This document shows positions 23,418 through 34,168 of a stretch of DNA of 64,000 bases, one piece after another. The notes beneath the pieces are model-generated. The model was not told the DNA's origin, searched no databases, and saw only the letters and a program-made list of their open reading frames with translations. The DNA comes from Gnetum montanum. Lineage: Eukaryota > Streptophyta > Gnetopsida > Gnetales > Gnetaceae. A program made the position numbers and the translations under genes. The stretch spans positions 219,546 through 283,545 of the forward strand of contig MNCI01030542.1 of assembly GCA_015680685.1 (NCBI GenBank), written 5' to 3'. Every line of letters starts with the position of its first letter. Position 1 is the first letter of the stretch.

Positions 23418-24240
23418 CGTTTCCTCTTAATGTGATTGGGTTATCATTATATTCTACACTTGCGATTCCTAAGGGAAAAAGGTCCATTAACATTGAGGTG
23501 TTTGATGATGGATTTTAAAGGAAAGCTTCCTTCCCAAGGTTTCTCTATACCATCTTCTTGGCTAGGGAACCTAGGCATGCAAAAAAAAAAAAGGAAAAAA
23601 AGAAATAAATAGAGCTGAGAAATAGTTACATCATAGCACATAGCATTTTAATCCTTTGGGTTTGCCATGTTTATTGAATTTGAATTTTGGTTATTATTTC
23701 CCAAAAGCATTAAGCACCAGAGAAAAAGGTGTAATGTTAAACTCATGTGAGGAATGGATAGAGAAAAACCATCTCTTTAGGATGTTTTTATGTATTGACA
23801 TCCACTAACATCTACAGATCCATTAATGAAAAGTAATTGATGAAATTGCAGATAGACAAGGATCAAGTTCTTCATACAAGTGAATGATGAAATAGAATTC
23901 ATGTAGTGACCCCATTTTATTGGGACAAGGCTAAGATGATGTTGCTGGGTGTTACTAGTAGAAATTTTTTTTTCTTTTATAATATATAATTAGAGCAATT
24001 TTGAATTATATAATATTTAAATTGTAAAAAAATAATAAGAAAATTATAGACAATATCTAGGTGTTGGAATCCCAAATAAGTGAAACATAAGTACACCCCA
24101 AGATTTATAGAAGTGAATTGTGGACAATATCAAGGATTATCATATGCAAATTAGAGTAAATTCATCCTAGGTACATAATAACATTTAAGTGAAATAGAAA
24201 AGTGATAGTTAAAGATGCATGTACTATAATGATACCCAAT
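23418..24240. other. Downstream intergenic, no gene seen
   Basis: AT-rich. TATAATTAGAG-like and TTATAGAAGTGAATTG segments near 23990-24120 resemble bodies of the SINE-like units that follow, but no boundaries can be set. No polyadenylation site can be called with confidence. Confidence 0.4.
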
Positions 24241-24244
24241 GGAG

Positions 24245-24392
24245 GTGTCAGGACTCGAAATAATTATAATATAGGTATACCCTAAGATAGATAGTCCAAT
24301 TAGAACTTTATAACTTAGCATTGCTCACAAGAATTGAACCCATGACTTGGAGCTTTCAAATTAACAATCCTACCACTAAGCTAACACCTCGT
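24245..24392 (-). mobile_element. tRNA-derived SINE-like element, copy 1
   Basis: On the minus strand the head GAGGTGTTAGCTTAGTGG carries an RNA polymerase III A box (TAGCTTAGTGG, plus coordinates 24373-24383) and, 32 bases on, a B box (GGTTCAATTC, 24331-24340). The body end is unclear. Copy 2 at 24450-24543 shares head and B-box region. Confidence 0.55.
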
Positions 24393-24449
24393 TGAACTTG
24401 CATCCTCTTGGATTTATCATACAAAGCAATTTTAGGATTCCTTTTATAG

Positions 24450-24543
24450 ATTTTTTTTTTTTACTTCATAACTCAACATTGTTCACTAGTATTGAACTTA
24501 TAACTTTGGGTTTCTATGCTAAGGCTCTTACTACTAACACCTC
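24450..24543 (-). mobile_element. tRNA-derived SINE-like element, copy 2 (short, oligo-A end)
   Basis: Minus-strand head GAGGTGTTAG, B-box-like GTTCAATACT (24488-24497), then GTGAACAATG like copy 1, ending in an A run (plus-strand T run 24452-24462). The A box is decayed. Its head abuts the target duplication of solo LTR E0. Confidence 0.45.
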
Positions 24544-25324
24544 TAATGAGCAGCAAGTAGACTTTACGCCCAACCATACAAATCATATGTGTTCACGTGC
24601 AATCTAGTTGAATTCTGTGGATGGAACTAGTGTGACATCTAGATTGTTAAGCATTGATCGCAGGTCATTGTCTTTCCACTTGGACTAGTGGTAGCTTTGT
24701 CACGTATGGTTTAGTCCAAAGTGAGGCATATGATTATTGTTGTTGTGTGGCCCTTAAACTAATTGGATAATCATGTAGAAATTAATTATTTAATCTAATT
24801 AATAATAAAAAGATAAATCCTAAACTATCCTAAGGGTGATGGGTCTATTCTTAGCTTGTTGTACATGTCCTGAACTCATGTATCCACTGTTGGGATTACC
24901 AAGTGTTATGCTACTAGGTGAACCAAGCAATAACGCTACTAGGATTACCAAGTGAATACATGTTTACACTTGAAACTGGTCATGCTCATTCCACCGATTA
25001 ATTAATGTTAATAGAAACGTAAATATTAACTAAGTAGATAGAAAATAAATTGCATTGAAAGTAAATCTATTCTAAGTCAAAGTGCTGCAATAAATAGGAA
25101 TTAATCTCGATATTATTGTCGTTCATAGAATGTGTCTATGTACAATGCCACTCGAATAAGACATTGTACAATTACGCAAATCCACACTATGGGCACTCAC
25201 TGATTATTCTCTAGGATTACAAAATAAAACTACAAGAGTCTGGCTACACTATTGACCAAATGCTACTCAATACACAACAGGTGATTGCATATTCATAAGA
25301 AAATATAGACATTGCATTGACGAG
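24544..25324 (-). repeat. Solo LTR E0, part 1 (3' portion)
   Basis: Begins TAATGAGCAGC (decayed TGATGAGCAGC) at the target duplication ACCTC (24539-24543). Carries the shared LTR words AACCATACAAATCA, TTAGTCCA and GGGATTACCAAGT in minus orientation. Interrupted at 25324 by solo LTR S1. Confidence 0.7.
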
Positions 25325-26150
25325 TGATGAGTGGCGAGGTACCCTTACACTCAACCATATGAATACGAGCGTTACACACACGATCCAGTTGAACTCCGCA
25401 GATAGGCTAGTTGTGGTGGTATCAAGACAGTTATCCTTAGGTCGCAGTTCGATGTCTTCCCATTTGGACTAGTGTTAACTTTGTCACGTATGATTTAGTC
25501 CAGAATAAGGTGTATGATGTGTTTCTATGCTAATGCTACTCCTTAGTATAATGGAAAGTGATATTAACTAAGCTAAGAGAGAAAGGGTGAGAGAAAGTCT
25601 AAGCTAGCCTAAATGCGATGAGCATTCTTTCCTCGATCATCCGTACACATCTTGGACTTCGTGCACAACTACCATTGGGATTACCAAGTGCAGATCTTAG
25701 GTACACTACTGAGTTACCAAGTAGTCGCACTTAAATGCTCGTAATCAAGTCGTACTCATTCCGTGTTTAATAGGGGTTTAGGGTGAGAAGAGATTAACTA
25801 AGAAAGCAGTAAATAACAATTAATTAAATAATTAAGCTAAGTGAATGTTGCAATGATGAAGTAATCTCGATCTTTATTTTCGGTCATGTGCATGTCCAAG
25901 TACGTCACACTCGAATAAAGGTGCCGTACAATTACAATCACCACACTGTAGACATGCACTGAGAGGAAAAGGGTTGAGAGAAAAACAAGAACTAAAAACT
26001 TAACTCTAAACTAAGAACTGACTCCTAGAACAAGGAAAGCTGCCTCTTATTTATAGAAATTGAGACAGGCCGCGATATCGCGTATGCAATATCGTGGCTA
26101 TAATATCATGGCCGCTATGATATCACAGCCAGCAAATTCATGACTCATCA
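25325..26150 (-). repeat. Solo LTR S1
   Basis: 826 bp from TGATGAGTGGCGAGG to GACTCATCA with target duplication ACGAG (25320-25324) and ACGGG (26151-26155). TATA box visible as plus-strand TTATTTATAG near 26048; U3 with CGCGATATCGCG-type palindromes (26070-26135). Same LTR family as element E (62702-63499). No internal sequence, so it arose by LTR-LTR recombination. Confidence 0.82.
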
Positions 26151-26245
26151 ACGGGGATGCTTTAATGCATTTAGTTGTGTCGACGTGGGTGTTTCGACAC
26201 AACTAAGTTATAGTAGATGCGATATCACATCTACGATATAGTAGT
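26151..26245 (-). repeat. Solo LTR E0, part 2 (U3)
   Basis: Continuation of E0 between S1 and element C. Contains a perfect inverted repeat and GATATC-like palindromes; the last five bases (GTAGT, 26241-26245) are the left target duplication of element C. Confidence 0.6.
26171..26206. repeat. Perfect 13-bp inverted repeat in E0 U3
   Basis: TTAGTTGTGTCGA (26171-26183) and TCGACACAACTAA (26194-26206) with a 10-base spacer. Confidence 0.85.
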
Positions 26246-27083
26246 TGATAAATCCAAATTCTGTGTAGTGCGATATTGTAACCATGATATCATATCAACG
26301 ATTTCGTTAATACAATGTTGTAGTACATGCTACATCATCATTGATATGATGTCTTGGGATGTGTGCAACCCTATAAATTCGACACTTGGATGCACAATCT
26401 GCGAACTTTTCATTCACATAGTAACTAGACTCTTGCAGTTTGATTTCCTAACTTGGACTTAGTGATAGTAAATGTCCCCAGTGTGATGTGTTGTAGTTGA
26501 ATGGAGTATTTGTTCAAGTAGTTTGTACTTGGACACAAGTTGTGACTGAAAATAAAGATTGAGACTATTTTACATCATTGCAGCATTTCCTTAGTTTACT
26601 ACTTACGTAGCTTAATGTTTACTACTTTACTAGATTAATACTTACCTTTCAAAATACCTTATTTTTACTTGTTAATAGTAGGTGGAATGGATATGATTGA
26701 TTTCAAACGTTAAGTGTGATCGTCTGGTAATCCCAGTAGTATTGTCACTTGGTTTGTCCAGTAGTGTGATACTTGGTAATCCCAATGGCGATTACATAAG
26801 CCCAAGACATGTCTAGAAAATCAGGAACAATTATTCAAACTTAAATATTTTTCACAATGTTTATACTTAGGAGTGTAATTGGCCCAACAACATCACCTAT
26901 CATATGCCTCACTACAAGCTAACCATACATTTAGACTTTACTAGCTTGAGTGGGAAGACATCGATCACAAGCTTAATTCAATTACTAGCATATCAACATT
27001 GACCATCCACAGATTACAATCGGGCTACATGTTAATACTTGTAACTTGTATGGTTGGGTGTTGGATTGCTCGACTGCTTATCA
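26246..27083 (+). repeat. 5' LTR of element C
   Basis: 838 bp. U3 palindromes GATATTG, ATGATATCATAT, ATTGATATGAT; TATA box TATAAATT at 26372-26379; AATAAAG near 26552; three TTGGTAATCCCA/CCAGTAG-type words in U5 (26730-26790). Confidence 0.85.
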
Positions 27084-27084
27084 T

Positions 27085-27102
27085 TGGCACTGTTGCTGAG
27101 GA
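27085..27102 (+). other. Primer binding site (tRNA-Asp) of element C
   Basis: TGGCACTGTTGCTGAGGA, one base after the LTR; several transitions away from the perfect tRNA-Asp complement. Confidence 0.75.
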
Positions 27103-27229
27103 TAGTCAATGTGTGGTAAGTAACTGATTTCACAAAGTTCGTTGTAGCAAGAACTAAAAGTTAATCTTCCTAGTCTTTAATAATTCTAACAGAATACACA
27201 CTTAACCAATCAAGCCTCATAACAAAACC

Positions 27230-29540
27230 ATGGCTTCAACAAAAGATACACTATCACTTGCCAAAGAGACAAAGAATAGTGATGACAACATAAATGACGA
27301 AGAAGATTGGTGCATGCCAATGCAAGCAAGGATCTCATATGCTTATGATGATCCCTACTATCTTGATTTTACCATTATCTTCCACCAAGATGGGCAAATG
27401 AGGTGGAGAGACTTATAGAGCAACATTGTTCTACCTCTACAGTGCTTAGTACTTACAATGCTTCATGCAGCTCTGAGGGGAATGAATATGATGCATGCAC
27501 AAGAAGGATAGCATGTGACTAAACATATGATAAGGCCCTATGAACCCATAGAGGCACAAGTGAAGAGAGATACTGCAATGGAGATTAAACATGCTCATAG
27601 AAAAGGGAAGCAAATCAATTCTTCAGTTTTCCTAGAAGAACTAGATGGTGATGCATTCATAGCAGAAATACTTCACCAAGATCATGAAGTCAACTCTCAA
27701 ACACCTGTTATCCGATTAGAAGAACCTATCAGGGTAAAACTATATTCCACCTAGCAAAGCCACACATAAGAGAAGCTAAAGAGTCTAAGTATAAGCAGGA
27801 CTCAAGGCTAAGAGGTTCTGCTAGATACCAAAGAGAAGAACATCAAAGTCACAGAAGGACAACTAGCTGACACTATTCTCCCACATCTTCATCTTCATCC
27901 TTACGATTGTCAATGGACTCTAATAGAAGAGGAAAAAGTACAAATATCATGATAGGGAAAGATGTCAAACTCATGATCGTAATAACTATTGCCCAAGGCA
28001 CTATGATTAAGAAGATGAATAGCATGAACTGAGAAGAAATAGAGATCGACATGAGAACAAAGAGAGGTATGAGTATCAAAGGAGGCACCACTACAACAAA
28101 GCAGATGAACTCTATGAACATGAAGAGCCCCTATCGGAAACTTGAAGTATGATCAACAGACAAGAAGTTGTTTATATTCTGACTAGGCACAGAAGGGACA
28201 ACCTTATCAAGTGGCTAAACATGAATAACATGCCCAGATTTGAGGGTGGATACAACACAGATCCACAACACCACCTTCAAGCATTCCATGATGTTGGTGT
28301 CCTATAAAACATCAAAAGTGAGTAGTAGAAACTCAAGTTGTTTTCTAGGATACTTGTTAAAGAGGCTAAAAGCTAGTACAGATCATTAGAATCAAAATCA
28401 ATCAAGAGATGGAGTACCATGCTTGAGTTGTTTAATGATAAATATTAGAACTACTTAAGAGTGTCAAACCTCAAGAAAAAAATCCAAGGATGGAAGTAAG
28501 GGATCCATGAATCTCTTGATGTAGCAATGGGTAGATACTATTCACTTCTACATAGGTGCCCAAGCCATGGATTTTCTCCAAGGGAGCAACTAAGGCACAT
28601 TATTGATGGGCTCATAAACAAGACCAAAGAGACCATTGGGGTTTATGCCCAAGGTCGATAGTTAGAGATGTCTACTCATTATATCCAAAGACATATTAAG
28701 CAAGTGGCAAAGGAAGAAGGCAAATTAAAGAAAAGAGAATCAACATAGGAGTATAACAAAGATTCATCCATTCATAAAAGGAATGTACAAATATGTGATC
28801 CGCAAGAGGAGGAAACCTTGGATGAGATAGCATAAAAGAAAACCCTACCTATTCAAAAGTTTGAACTGATATTGTAGCAAAGATTGAAAAAATATGGGAT
28901 TTGGTAAATGAAAAGTTTACAAAAGCTCTCAAAATTATGGTTGGAGAAAACTAAGTAAGCCCTTGTTAAAGGCAAGGAAAAGAAGAAGAAGAGAGACTTT
29001 GGATAAAACAGACAAGTAGCTTTAATGGTTGATTATTCAGGAATAAGCTTAGATGAGGAAGAAGGTTGTACTGTGTGCCAGTCTAAACATCCTAAGGAAT
29101 GTTTCCCTATTATGGCCCACTTGCAAGAATCTAAGGTATATGCACTCATTGCAAGCTTTTTCAAAAAGCAAATGCCCAAAAGGATACCTTATCCTCAAGG
29201 TAATATAAGGTAGCCTTTCTAACTAACATATTATCCAAGCGGAGCTTGCCCATAATCACAAGAGTAATACCAACAGGAGTGGTAGCAACCATAGACATGG
29301 GCAATGCCACTTCCAAGGCAACAATATCCATAAAGGCAACCAGATCCTTATGGATATTACGTTCAACATCCAATATCTCCAGGAAATGCTTCTATTCAGA
29401 CTTATTCTCCTTATTATCCATCATAATACTACAAACTTACTACTCTAAGAATGAATCACAATCCTTATGCACATTTGCCAACAACTAGCCCATCAAATCC
29501 CCCTTCCAATTCTCTGCCACCTATATCACCACTTGCAATG
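27230..29540 (+). pseudogene. Element C gag
   Basis: ATG at 27230; N-terminus differs from A/D/G but keeps the TIIFHQDGQMRW block corresponding to TFILHQDE. Capsid core at 28205-28740: NMPRFEGGYNTDPQ, KLKLF, ML-LFNDKY, then RCPSHGFSPREQLRHIIDGL. Late knuckle CTVCQSKHPKEC at about 29070, with all four ligands of the short C-x2-C-x3-H-x3-C form. Many stops and frameshifts. Confidence 0.78.
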
Positions 29541-29588
29541 CAAGGAGAACTACCATCACAACCTTAGCAAAGGAAAGCTACAAGGGCA

Positions 29589-30278
29589 GTGGATGTACAA
29601 ATAGAGGATCATACCAGCAATACTAAGGGCAAATCGAAGAAATGTCCTTTCTTCAGAACAAGTCCAAAAAGAGTTGGTAGAATTAGAATTTCATTAAGAC
29701 AAGTTTCTCCTGTGATAGATCCTCTTACAACCACTGTGCTTCCACAACAATCACATCAAGAGCTTAAAATTGTCATGCTCACCAAGATAGTATCAGATTA
29801 AATCAATGCAAGGACACTTCCTAGGAAAAGAATGGATTCAAGAGTTCCTTTGATTTATTTATGAGTAGCTGGAAATTTACCATGCAAAGCTCTACTAGAC
29901 TTAGGTTCTGGAGTAAATTTGATATTCCGTGAAACAAATAAGGCATGGAACCTAATGCCCTTAAAGAAGTGTAACATAAGGGTAGAGCTTGTAGATCAAT
30001 TTGTCACCATTTCTTTGAGATAGATAGAAGATGTCATGACCACTATCAATGTGTGGTTCTATCTAGCAAACCTTTTGGTGATTGACATGAAGAATAATGA
30101 AAATGAATGTCCTATCATAATGGAAAAAGCATGGCTTAGCACAATAGATGCTAAGTTAGGGATGAAAGATTTATCTGTAGAAATCTCTAAGGAAGATATG
30201 CATGGAGCCATACACATGCAAAAGATTCCATGCATCACTGATGATAACAAAGGATGCAATTATGAATGGAAACTTTAG
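29589..30278 (+). pseudogene. Element C protease domain
   Basis: Blocks VMLTKIVSD, CKALLDLGSGVNLI (active-site serine changed: DLG), PLKKCNIRVELVD and EKAWLSTIDAKLGMKDLSVE align with A, D and G. The frame ends in a stop at 30276-30278 and no RT follows. Confidence 0.75.
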
Positions 30279-31906
30279 AATGTCAACATAGTTCTTACAC
30301 CAATCCACAATAGATGTGAAAAAGAAGTGTGTGGACAAAAAGAAGCATGGGACATCCCATGGCCAAAAACTGAGAACTTAAAATTGTCCAAAACATGCAT
30401 GGAATAGTGTGACCCACTTATTAACTCCTCTTCTAAGAAAATGGTCCCAACTAAGAACTTACAAATAAAAATATTAAACCATAATCATATACCAATAGAA
30501 ATAGGAAATAAGAATTAGATGATCAAAATTCAATTATCATTAAGATTACATGGGACAATAACTGAAAAACTAAGTCACCAAGATAGTAAGTGAGAAACCT
30601 CAAGTGTATAATCTAGGAGAATTGGGTTCTATTTTCTAAATAGTCGTCCTTGAGTTTAGTCATGGGGGAGATGCCTTACCGTAACTTAGGAATTAATAAG
30701 TGTTTTTTAACTTTTTGTTTTCTAATTTTTTGTGGTTTATAATTTTTGTTATATCTTTTTCTTTTCTTAATACCTTTTCACATTTCTTACTAGTTTTCAC
30801 ATTCTTTTATACTTTTCCATTTCTTAATTATTTGATATTCTTTGATATTTTCTAATTATTTGATAATTTTTCGTTCTTACTATCTTTGGAATTCTTGATA
30901 TCTTTTACAATTATTCTATACTTTTCCATTATTTTACTTGTACATATTTTTGTCAAATTTCCAATAAAACACATCAAATAAGGCAAGATGTAGTCCCAAT
31001 AAGGTGAAGATTTTTCTATAATATCGATCATAAGGGATGGGTTATCTATACAGTGAGACCATAATCTCCATCGACCCATTCCAATAATAAGAGGTTCTTA
31101 CCATGGCCATGATGATATTATTCCCATGATAAAATTAAGAATAAACTTGTCATCATTATACCTAAACCAAAAAGTGAAAGAACCAAGTGGGAATGCAAAG
31201 GGTGTGACATCAAGGGGATTTATGCATTTTCTTGGATTACTACTATGAGTTCTATCCTATTGCTAAAGATGTATTATATCCTTGTAGATCTAATGAAACA
31301 TGGAAGTAAGAGTACAATAAATGCTACCTTACCATGTCACTAGAAAGACATGTTACCCATGCTTGAAGGTAGTCCTCTGGTAAGGTTGACACAGTTACAA
31401 TAATAATAAAATCCATGCACAAGAATAAATTTCTAGGGGTTCCACTGGAAAGACATGTTACCCATGCCTAAAGGTAGGTGGCTTCTCAAATATCTAAAAA
31501 ATGAAAAAAGAAGTGCTATCAAAAAACTCCTCCCTTAGATAATATGCCAAGTGGTAATATTCTTTGCAATAGTGGTAGTCTTGTGATTATGAATCCAAGA
31601 GATGAAATAATGCGTCACTGGAATGTGGTTTTGAACTTGGTTTGAATCTTGAAATGAAGGGCTAATGATCACTTTAACGATCAAGAACAAACAAGAATTC
31701 ATTATGCCTATGGTAAGACACCTCACATCCTAATTTCTGTAACCCCTTCTAAAGTTCATCTCATCTCAATGTATGGTCAATCATAACTTGTGGTTTTGTG
31801 TAACATAGTGATATTTTCTGACTTCGACAATACTACCATGTGTGTTTTGCTAGACATGTATGTCTTACATTCACCTCTTTGAGTGCCCAAGGACACTTTA
31901 GGCATG
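30279..31906 (+). other. Element C: post-protease and 3' leader region, no RT/INT
   Basis: Where A and D have 2.8 kb of RT-RH-INT, C has only a few hundred unrecognised bases, then TTTAGTCATGGGGGAGATGCC (30655-30676), the sequence that marks the integrase end in A and D. The remainder is T-rich and non-coding. CACTGGAAAGACATGTTACCC-like words occur twice (31337, 31446), perhaps a drifted version of the twin hairpins of A, D and G. Confidence 0.6.
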
Positions 31907-31963
31907 GTTATACAAGGGCATTAAGGGTTGGAGCCTACTTTGGGGAAGACCCACTTGTATAAC
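31907..31963 (+). other. Conserved hairpin, element C copy with covariation
   Basis: Arms GTTATACAAG (31907-31916) and CTTGTATAAC (31954-31963) pair perfectly over 10 bp, plus GGG/CCC across one bulged A. Relative to A, D and G, the fourth inner position is changed in both arms (G-C to A-T), preserving the pair. Confidence 0.65.
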
Positions 31964-32270
31964 TATTGTATCTCATACTTGGCAAGCACCTCCACATCAT
32001 CTTGTGCCTTCCAAAACAATCAAGACTCAATAATGACTTCCCATAACATCTAACAATCTGTTCATATATTAGATATTCATTACCCATCTCCTATCCATCC
32101 AATAAACTTTCATTGTCCAAGCTTTCTTTTCCATGAACTTTAAATGCCAAATTCTCAATAATTGTGCATCATTACTAGCCTAGGACCCTCTAAACATGCT
32201 TCATATCTTCCAAACATTTCATTTGACTCATTTTTTTCTTGAAATAGCCAAGAAAAATTTGAAATTTTTA

Positions 32271-32356
32271 ACGATGATATTGTAGTTACAATATCATATG
32301 CCCTACGATGTCATATCTACGATATATGGCCTACAATATCTCCCTCATAAAAATAG
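32271..32356 (+). promoter_or_regulatory. Internal U3-like palindrome array and TATA-like box upstream of ORF3 (element C)
   Basis: ATGATATTGTAGTTACAATATCATAT, split here as GATATTGTAG and ACAATATCATAT, then CTACGATATATGG and ACAATATC, resembles the U3 of C's own LTR (GATATTGTAACC and ATGATATCATAT at 26273-26301). TATA-like CATAAAAATA follows at 32346-32355. Located about 0.6 kb before the ORF3 ATG; a G-rich tract (32539-32569) lies between, as in G. Promoter role is inferred. Confidence 0.5.
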
Positions 32357-32931
32357 TATATGTAGGTGTGGAGAGTTGGAAAATTTTTCCATTCCTCATT
32401 TTGTACAAAGAGAGATTTTACCATTTTCCTTTCAGAGCTCTAACATGCTAGCTTCCAAGGCCATAACTCTACCCTCGTAGCTCCGATTTCCAAAATTCTT
32501 GACCCTTATTAATCCCTAAGTTCTCAACTTAGTCATTCCCTGGGGTGGGGGTGTGGTGTGGGGGAGGGATACTTAGTGTGATCTCATTGAAATTTGAGCC
32601 AAAAATTTCTAATGACTAGAAGGTATCATAAAGGGTAATTTCAAGGGATAACAAGAATTTTAAAGTTAATTAATTAGGCTAAGGTTAGAAGACTTAAATA
32701 ACACTCCTAATAGATCATACCAACTATTTTAGGCCATAAAGTAAAGAAATGATAGAAGGCCATAAGTAACCAAAAGAGATAATACTTAAGGGGTTTTCTT
32801 TTTGAAAATTTTCTTAACTTTACAATCCTAATATAATAAGAATTGGATCTAACCAAGGGTATGAGTAAGGTGAAGAAATGTTAAGAATCCATGTGAATAC
32901 TCCAATAATCTCAAACTCTTGTTGATTACAA

Positions 32932-33071
32932 ATGGCCTTGAGGAGAATACTAGAAGGAGGACCTTCACAACTAGGGAGAAAAAAACCAAAAGGTCATGGG
33001 AGAGGCTGAACAGGGGAGCAAACCCCTCAAGCAAAGGATGCAAAGCAGAAGGTTCAATCATATAGTATCCA
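32932..33071 (+). pseudogene. Element C ORF3, 5' part
   Basis: ATG right after TTGATTACAA, which aligns with the acceptor TTGATTGCAG before ORF3 in G (its AG has decayed). Encodes MALRRILEGGPSQLGRKKPK and a basic start, then is cut at 33071 by element H. One TGA lies inside. Confidence 0.55.
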
Positions 33072-33808
33072 TGATGTGGACATCAAACGGGCCAGACTAA
33101 CATCTCTCCAATGATGAGATCTTTCTTTGGAGTTTTGGCATGTTTGAGAGTGTTTTGGGGAAATTTTGATGACTTTAGGATGTTCTAGGGGCTATGGGGA
33201 CTTGTTTGGATGTGTTTGAAGGTTTCAAGCCTCAAAATAAGCATCTTTAACTTTGACTGTGGCAGGATAGAATTCTACACTGACAGTTAGACATCTACAC
33301 TACATATTAGATGTCTTTGCCAATATATCTCCTCTAAGACATCTACTTTGATAACTTCTACACTCAAGACAGACGTCTCCTATTTATCAAAGATGTCTTC
33401 CACAAATTTTAATGAACATTAAATTGAATGATAAATTGGAGGGAAGATGAAGAGATAGGGGGAAAAGGTATAAATAGATCTCTTGGGCCTTCAATTTGAT
33501 GAAGAGAGTCAAAAGAGAGTCTAGAAAGAGAAAGAGAGAGTGTAGGAAGTTAAAAGAAAAGTAGAGAGAGAGATGGAGCCTTTGCAAGATGTCTTGATGA
33601 CCATCCTTGTGAGTGTGTGGTTGATTTGATTGAGTGTGTGAGAGTTGGATTGAATCTCTTATCTGTCCTTGGGAATTATGCTTTCTTTCATATGTAAATT
33701 CTCCATTTGAGCAAGAATAAAGCTTTCATTTTCCGTTTCTTATTCAAATTTGCTATTTTGTGACTTTGAGAGACCTTGGATTGTGAAATCCATGGGAGCT
33801 CCTCATCA
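33072..33808 (+). repeat. 5' LTR of element H
   Basis: 737 bp. U3 with repeated AGACATCT/AGATGTCT/AGACGTCT palindromes (33287-33405); TATA box TATAAATA 33469-33476; ends CTCATCA. Confidence 0.88.
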
Positions 33809-33811
33809 GAT

Positions 33812-33826
33812 TGGTATTAGAGTAGC
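33812..33826 (+). other. Primer binding site (initiator tRNA-Met) of element H
   Basis: TGGTATTAGAGTAGC, a slightly decayed TGGTATCAGAGC, three bases after the LTR. Confidence 0.8.
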
Positions 33827-34168
33827 TTGGAATTAAAGAAAATTGCATTCAAGTGAATAATTTTCATCTCAATTGCAAAGAATCACTTCAAATTCTCAAG
33901 CTTGGATGAATTCTCTCTTTCTACTTATTCTACTCATCCTAGGATTTTAAAATTTTCCTTTGATCCCTAAGTTTGTCATATCTTTCAAGAATTGGAAGAT
34001 AATTATGGAATTGAACATCCATTGACTTGTAATAGCTAGGGTTTTAAGATCTTATGCTCATTTCTCTTGAGATCTAAGAAATTCTTGTCTCATTCCTTGA
34101 GAAATCTTGAAATTTTCATCTTTCCTTGAAGAATTTTGTGAAAATTACCTTTTAGATTAATTTTCATC

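Noticed and set aside
24539-25400. CRISPR-like spaced repeats
   Set aside because: The recurring words are shared LTR U5 motifs in a plant genome; no regular repeat-spacer spacing.
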